A stretch of 7,318 bases of DNA from Xanthobacteraceae bacterium (GTDB lineage Bacteria; Pseudomonadota; Alphaproteobacteria; Rhizobiales; Xanthobacteraceae). Position numbers and translations under genes: made by a program. Under the pieces are notes generated by a model. That model was not told the DNA's origin. It did no database searches and was given only the letters and a program-made list of their open reading frames with translations. Location of the stretch: contig JASHYD010001360.1 in NCBI GenBank assembly GCA_030043175.1, positions 1 to 7,318 of the forward strand. The letters are read 5' to 3'. Positions 5,238 to 7,318 of this stretch are shown here, piece by piece. Numbering within the stretch: the stretch's first letter is position 1; each line of letters opens with the position of its first letter.

Positions 5238-6917
5238 TTAGTCCTGGTCGCGCTCACGTGCCTGCGGCTCCAGTGCGTTCGTTGCCGGGCAGGTCAATTC
5301 CCACGTTAGACCCGAAGGAGCATAATTAAGCGCAACCTCGCCGTCGAGGCTATGTTTTGCCATCATGTCGATAACTTCGCTGCCGAACCCGCGCCGCGTC
5401 GGTGCAACGACGGGCGGCCCATCGTTCTCGATCCAGCTCATGGTGAACACGCTGGCAGCGACCTGCCACCCGATGTCGACGCGCCCTTTGTTGGTCGAGA
5501 GCGCGCCGTACTTCCCGGCGTTAGTCGCGAGCTCGTGAAGGGCGAGCCCGATGGCTTGCGCGGACGCCGGTTTCAGATGCAACCCGGGGCCGCGCACCGC
5601 GATACGAGAGTCGATGAGGCTGGCGAAATGCGCGAGCTGAGCCCGAACCAGGTCCTCGATCCTGACCCCTTTCCATTCGTTCCGAATGAGCAGGTCCTGA
5701 CTGGCTGACAGTGCCTGGATGCGGTCCGAGAAGCGCTCGATGAAATCTTGCGGATTTTTGGTGGCTGTCTGATTGGCTATCGCACTCACAACGCTCAGCA
5801 TGTTCTTGGCGCGATGATTGACCTCGCGCATGAGAAGGCGAATCTGCTCCTCGCCAGCTTTGCGCTCTGTGACGTCCTGTAGAATTCCGTAGGCGCGCAG
5901 AGGCTTGGCCGTTTCGCCGTGCTCAATGATGCCGGAAATGCTGAGCCAGATGACCACGCCGTCGGTCCGCCGGATACGGAACTCAGTGGTGAACGTTCCG
6001 CCCTCGCTCAAAGCGGCTTTAAGGTCGGAAACAGCTGTGTCGCAATCCTCCTCCGCAATCATCGTCAAGTAGGTTTCTAGGCCGCTGACTCTGGCCTCTG
6101 ACGCGAGGCCCGTGATTGCGAACACCTCCGGCGACCACACTATTTCATCTGTTCCGGCGTCCCACTCCCACGCACCAGCACGCGCACCGGCGAGTGCAAG
6201 CCGTAAACGGGACTCGCTCCGCCGCAACCGCTCATGCGCCGCAGCGCGCTCTTCCGCCGCCTGGTGCCGCTCAATGATGAGCGCTGCAGTCTGGGCCAGC
6301 AGTTCGACGGCGTCGATATCCTCTTGCTGGGGTTGGCGGGGACTGTCGTAGTAGATTGCGATGGTGCCCAGGACCTTGTCCGCGACAGAGCGAATCGGGA
6401 ACGACCAGCAAGCGCGAATACTATTCTGCTGGGCAAGGGCGCGATAGGGCTCCCAGAGCGGCTCGGTCATCACGTCCTCGACGAGAATCCGTTCCCCGGT
6501 GAACGCGACCTTGCCGCACGCGGGGTTCGTTGGCCTGATTTCGAACCCGTCGACAGCGCTCGTATAATGCGAGCTCATCCCGGCTGTCGCACCGAAACGC
6601 AGCCGCCGGGCATCTGGATCGACAACGTACAAAGCGACCCTGGCGTCGCCGCCAACTTGGCCTCGCGTCTCTTGAGCCACAGGACTAAGTACCACACCTA
6701 TTGGAGCCCCGCTGACTGCAAGTTCGAGCGCCTGCTTTTGGGCGGCTAGTCGCCGCTCGCTTTGGCGCAGAGCTTCGTGCATACGCTTTACCGCATCGAT
6801 GTTGTCCCCTGCCTCCACTTGCTGGGATTCCGGCCCCGGAGGACCACTTCTGCTCGGCAAAGACATAGGTGTTGGCCTGTCGATTGCAATCAGATTGACC
6901 CGCGAGAGGGCTGGCAA
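5238..6917 (-). CDS. GAF-PAS sensor histidine kinase, HWE family
   Basis: This gene encodes a 559-residue cytoplasmic sensor kinase with no membrane segment. A short helical lead (about 42-68) precedes a GAF domain (about 70-215, including ACGKVAFTGERILVEDV and ACWSFPIRS). A coiled linker (217-240) leads into a PAS_3-type domain (about 238-355, ending Y-G-I-L-Q-D-V-T-E-R-K). The kinase core follows: phospho-acceptor His368 in REVNHRAKNMLSVV, the HWE N-box HELATNAGKYGALS (His461, Asn466), the W-x-E signature at Trp495/Glu497 in SWIENDGPPV, and the G-box GFGS at 510-513. These mark the HWE family, which lacks the usual F-box and in alphaproteobacteria often feeds the general stress response or light and redox sensing. 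The PAS domain has no LOV cysteine motif, so flavin photochemistry is not indicated. No response regulator or anti-sigma gene is adjacent, so it is an orphan kinase here. The start may instead be Met18 (6866), which has AGG 9 bases upstream. Confidence 0.9.
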   Translation of the reverse strand: MPALSRVNLIAIDRPTPMSLPSRSGPPGPESQQVEAGDNIDAVKRMHEALRQSERRLAAQKQALELAVSGAPIGVVLSPVAQETRGQVGGDARVALYVVDPDARRLRFGATAGMSSHYTSAVDGFEIRPTNPACGKVAFTGERILVEDVMTEPLWEPYRALAQQNSIRACWSFPIRSVADKVLGTIAIYYDSPRQPQQEDIDAVELLAQTAALIIERHQAAEERAAAHERLRRSESRLRLALAGARAGAWEWDAGTDEIVWSPEVFAITGLASEARVSGLETYLTMIAEEDCDTAVSDLKAALSEGGTFTTEFRIRRTDGVVIWLSISGIIEHGETAKPLRAYGILQDVTERKAGEEQIRLLMREVNHRAKNMLSVVSAIANQTATKNPQDFIERFSDRIQALSASQDLLIRNEWKGVRIEDLVRAQLAHFASLIDSRIAVRGPGLHLKPASAQAIGLALHELATNAGKYGALSTNKGRVDIGWQVAASVFTMSWIENDGPPVVAPTRRGFGSEVIDMMAKHSLDGEVALNYAPSGLTWELTCPATNALEPQARERDQD

Positions 6918-7038
6918 TGGCGCGCTATGTCGCGAACTCGCGCGAAAACCTACTATATGCTCTCAGTGCTTTCCACCTTAGGTGCATTGCACTTTCTCGC
7001 TGCCGGGGCAGTGATTTTGTTGCCCCTTCGCCGAGCGC

Positions 7039-7137
7039 CCCCGCTGCACCCTGTAGGCCCTACGGGACCAGCAGACCCTTCGGGTCCCAAAGGCCCCCGG
7101 CGAAAAACGACCCACTGGTCCCGCTGGCGGCAAGGGG
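7039..7137 (+). repeat. Dispersed intergenic repeat, copy C
   Basis: This copy has the strongest potential secondary structure of the three. Outer arms GGGACCAG (7064-7071) and CTGGTCCC (7115-7122) are perfectly complementary over 8 bases, and an inner GACCC-TTC-GGGTC hairpin lies at 7074-7086. It is about 88% identical to copy A by eye. It sits between the divergent starts of the sensor kinase and the NDUFS4-like gene, in the 326-base space where their promoters should lie. Here, unlike at copy A, it cannot simply be a terminator for both neighbours. Confidence 0.75.
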
Positions 7138-7243
7138 CGCGTTGGGATGCGATAGGCTTCGATCCGCGCTCGGCCATCCCACACATCTTCGCGGTGAAGG
7201 CGGGGGCGATGAACCGGTGGCGGCTCTTGAGCGTTGCTAGAGC

Positions 7244-7318
7244 ATGCACCCGGCGCCCGCCGCCCGCATCTACGGCCCCTCCAAGAATGCGATGCGCTCC
7301 ATCGCCCAAACCAAGTTA
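7244..7318 (+). CDS. NDUFS4-like ETC complex I accessory subunit (5' partial)
   Basis: The first 25 codons of a rightward gene are cut by the window end. The stretch AARIYGPSKNAMRSIAQTKL resembles the start of alphaproteobacterial ETC complex I subunit proteins (the NDUFS4-like family), which I recall as A-R-I-Y-x-P-x-K-x-A-M-Q-S-G-x-A-x-T-x-x-W. These are small accessory proteins of NADH:quinone oxidoreductase on the inner face of the membrane. An in-frame TAG at 7238-7240 means the ATG at 7244 is the first usable start. No strong ribosome binding site is seen. The S-I-A-Q segment departs from the usual S-G-x-A, so this may be a divergent paralogue rather than the main gene. The call rests on about 20 residues. 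Confidence 0.55.
   Translation, partial: MHPAPAARIYGPSKNAMRSIAQTKL

Noticed and set aside
3250..7137. CRISPR array or tandem repeat
   Set aside because: The three repeats are about 1.1 and 2.5 kb apart with genes between them, too long and too variable for CRISPR repeats, and no cas gene is present.
6953..7309. Minus-strand 118-codon frame across repeat copy C
   Set aside because: It covers the repeat and the reverse of the NDUFS4-like start, has no family resemblance, and its Gly/Pro stretch is explained by the repeat.

Overview
The window looks like chromosomal or island DNA from an alphaproteobacterium of the Rhizobiales, most likely Bradyrhizobium or a close relative. This rests on high GC, a strong GC bias at third codon positions, an HWE-family histidine kinase, a DnaG-like primase domain of the cysteine-free alphaproteobacterial type, and the start of an NDUFS4-like complex I gene. 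The genus is an inference from recalled protein similarity; no search was run.

Layout. Bases 1-260 hold no intact gene, but 189-248 (+) encode a short remnant resembling the C-terminal half of a DUF736 protein, a family common on conjugative elements. Next is a DUF2252 gene (261-1475, -). A gene-poor stretch of about 580 bases follows, with GGAAC-type repeats that may include a promoter. A GTG-started SMP-30/gluconolactonase-family gene (2057-3178, +) carries an extra N-terminus that looks borrowed from an SbmA/BacA-like ABC transporter. Then come four leftward genes with sizeable gaps: a GDCCVxC cysteine-rich small protein (3369-3587), a GNAT acetyltransferase (3838-4368), a stand-alone CHC2-type primase domain (4579-4872), and a GAF-PAS-HWE sensor kinase (5238-6917). 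The right edge cuts into a rightward gene (7244 onward) whose first 25 codons resemble the complex I NDUFS4-like accessory subunit.

The most distinctive structure is a dispersed repeat of about 95-100 bp present three times in the same orientation (3250-3347, 4451-4543, 7039-7137), always between genes. The copies share complementary ACCAGC/GCTGGT arms (extended to 8 bp in the third) around a GC-rich core. Read on the + strand, they give a broken Gly-X-Y (collagen-like) pattern. They could be a mobile palindromic element or decayed pieces of a collagen-like gene.

The genes do not form an obvious pathway. The mix of solitary enzymes, a stress/sensor kinase, a truncated primase, a chimeric N-terminus and a gene remnant reads as an accessory, rearranged region rather than a coherent operon. 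I see no complete undescribed system; the repeat family and the two truncation or fusion products are the best leads.
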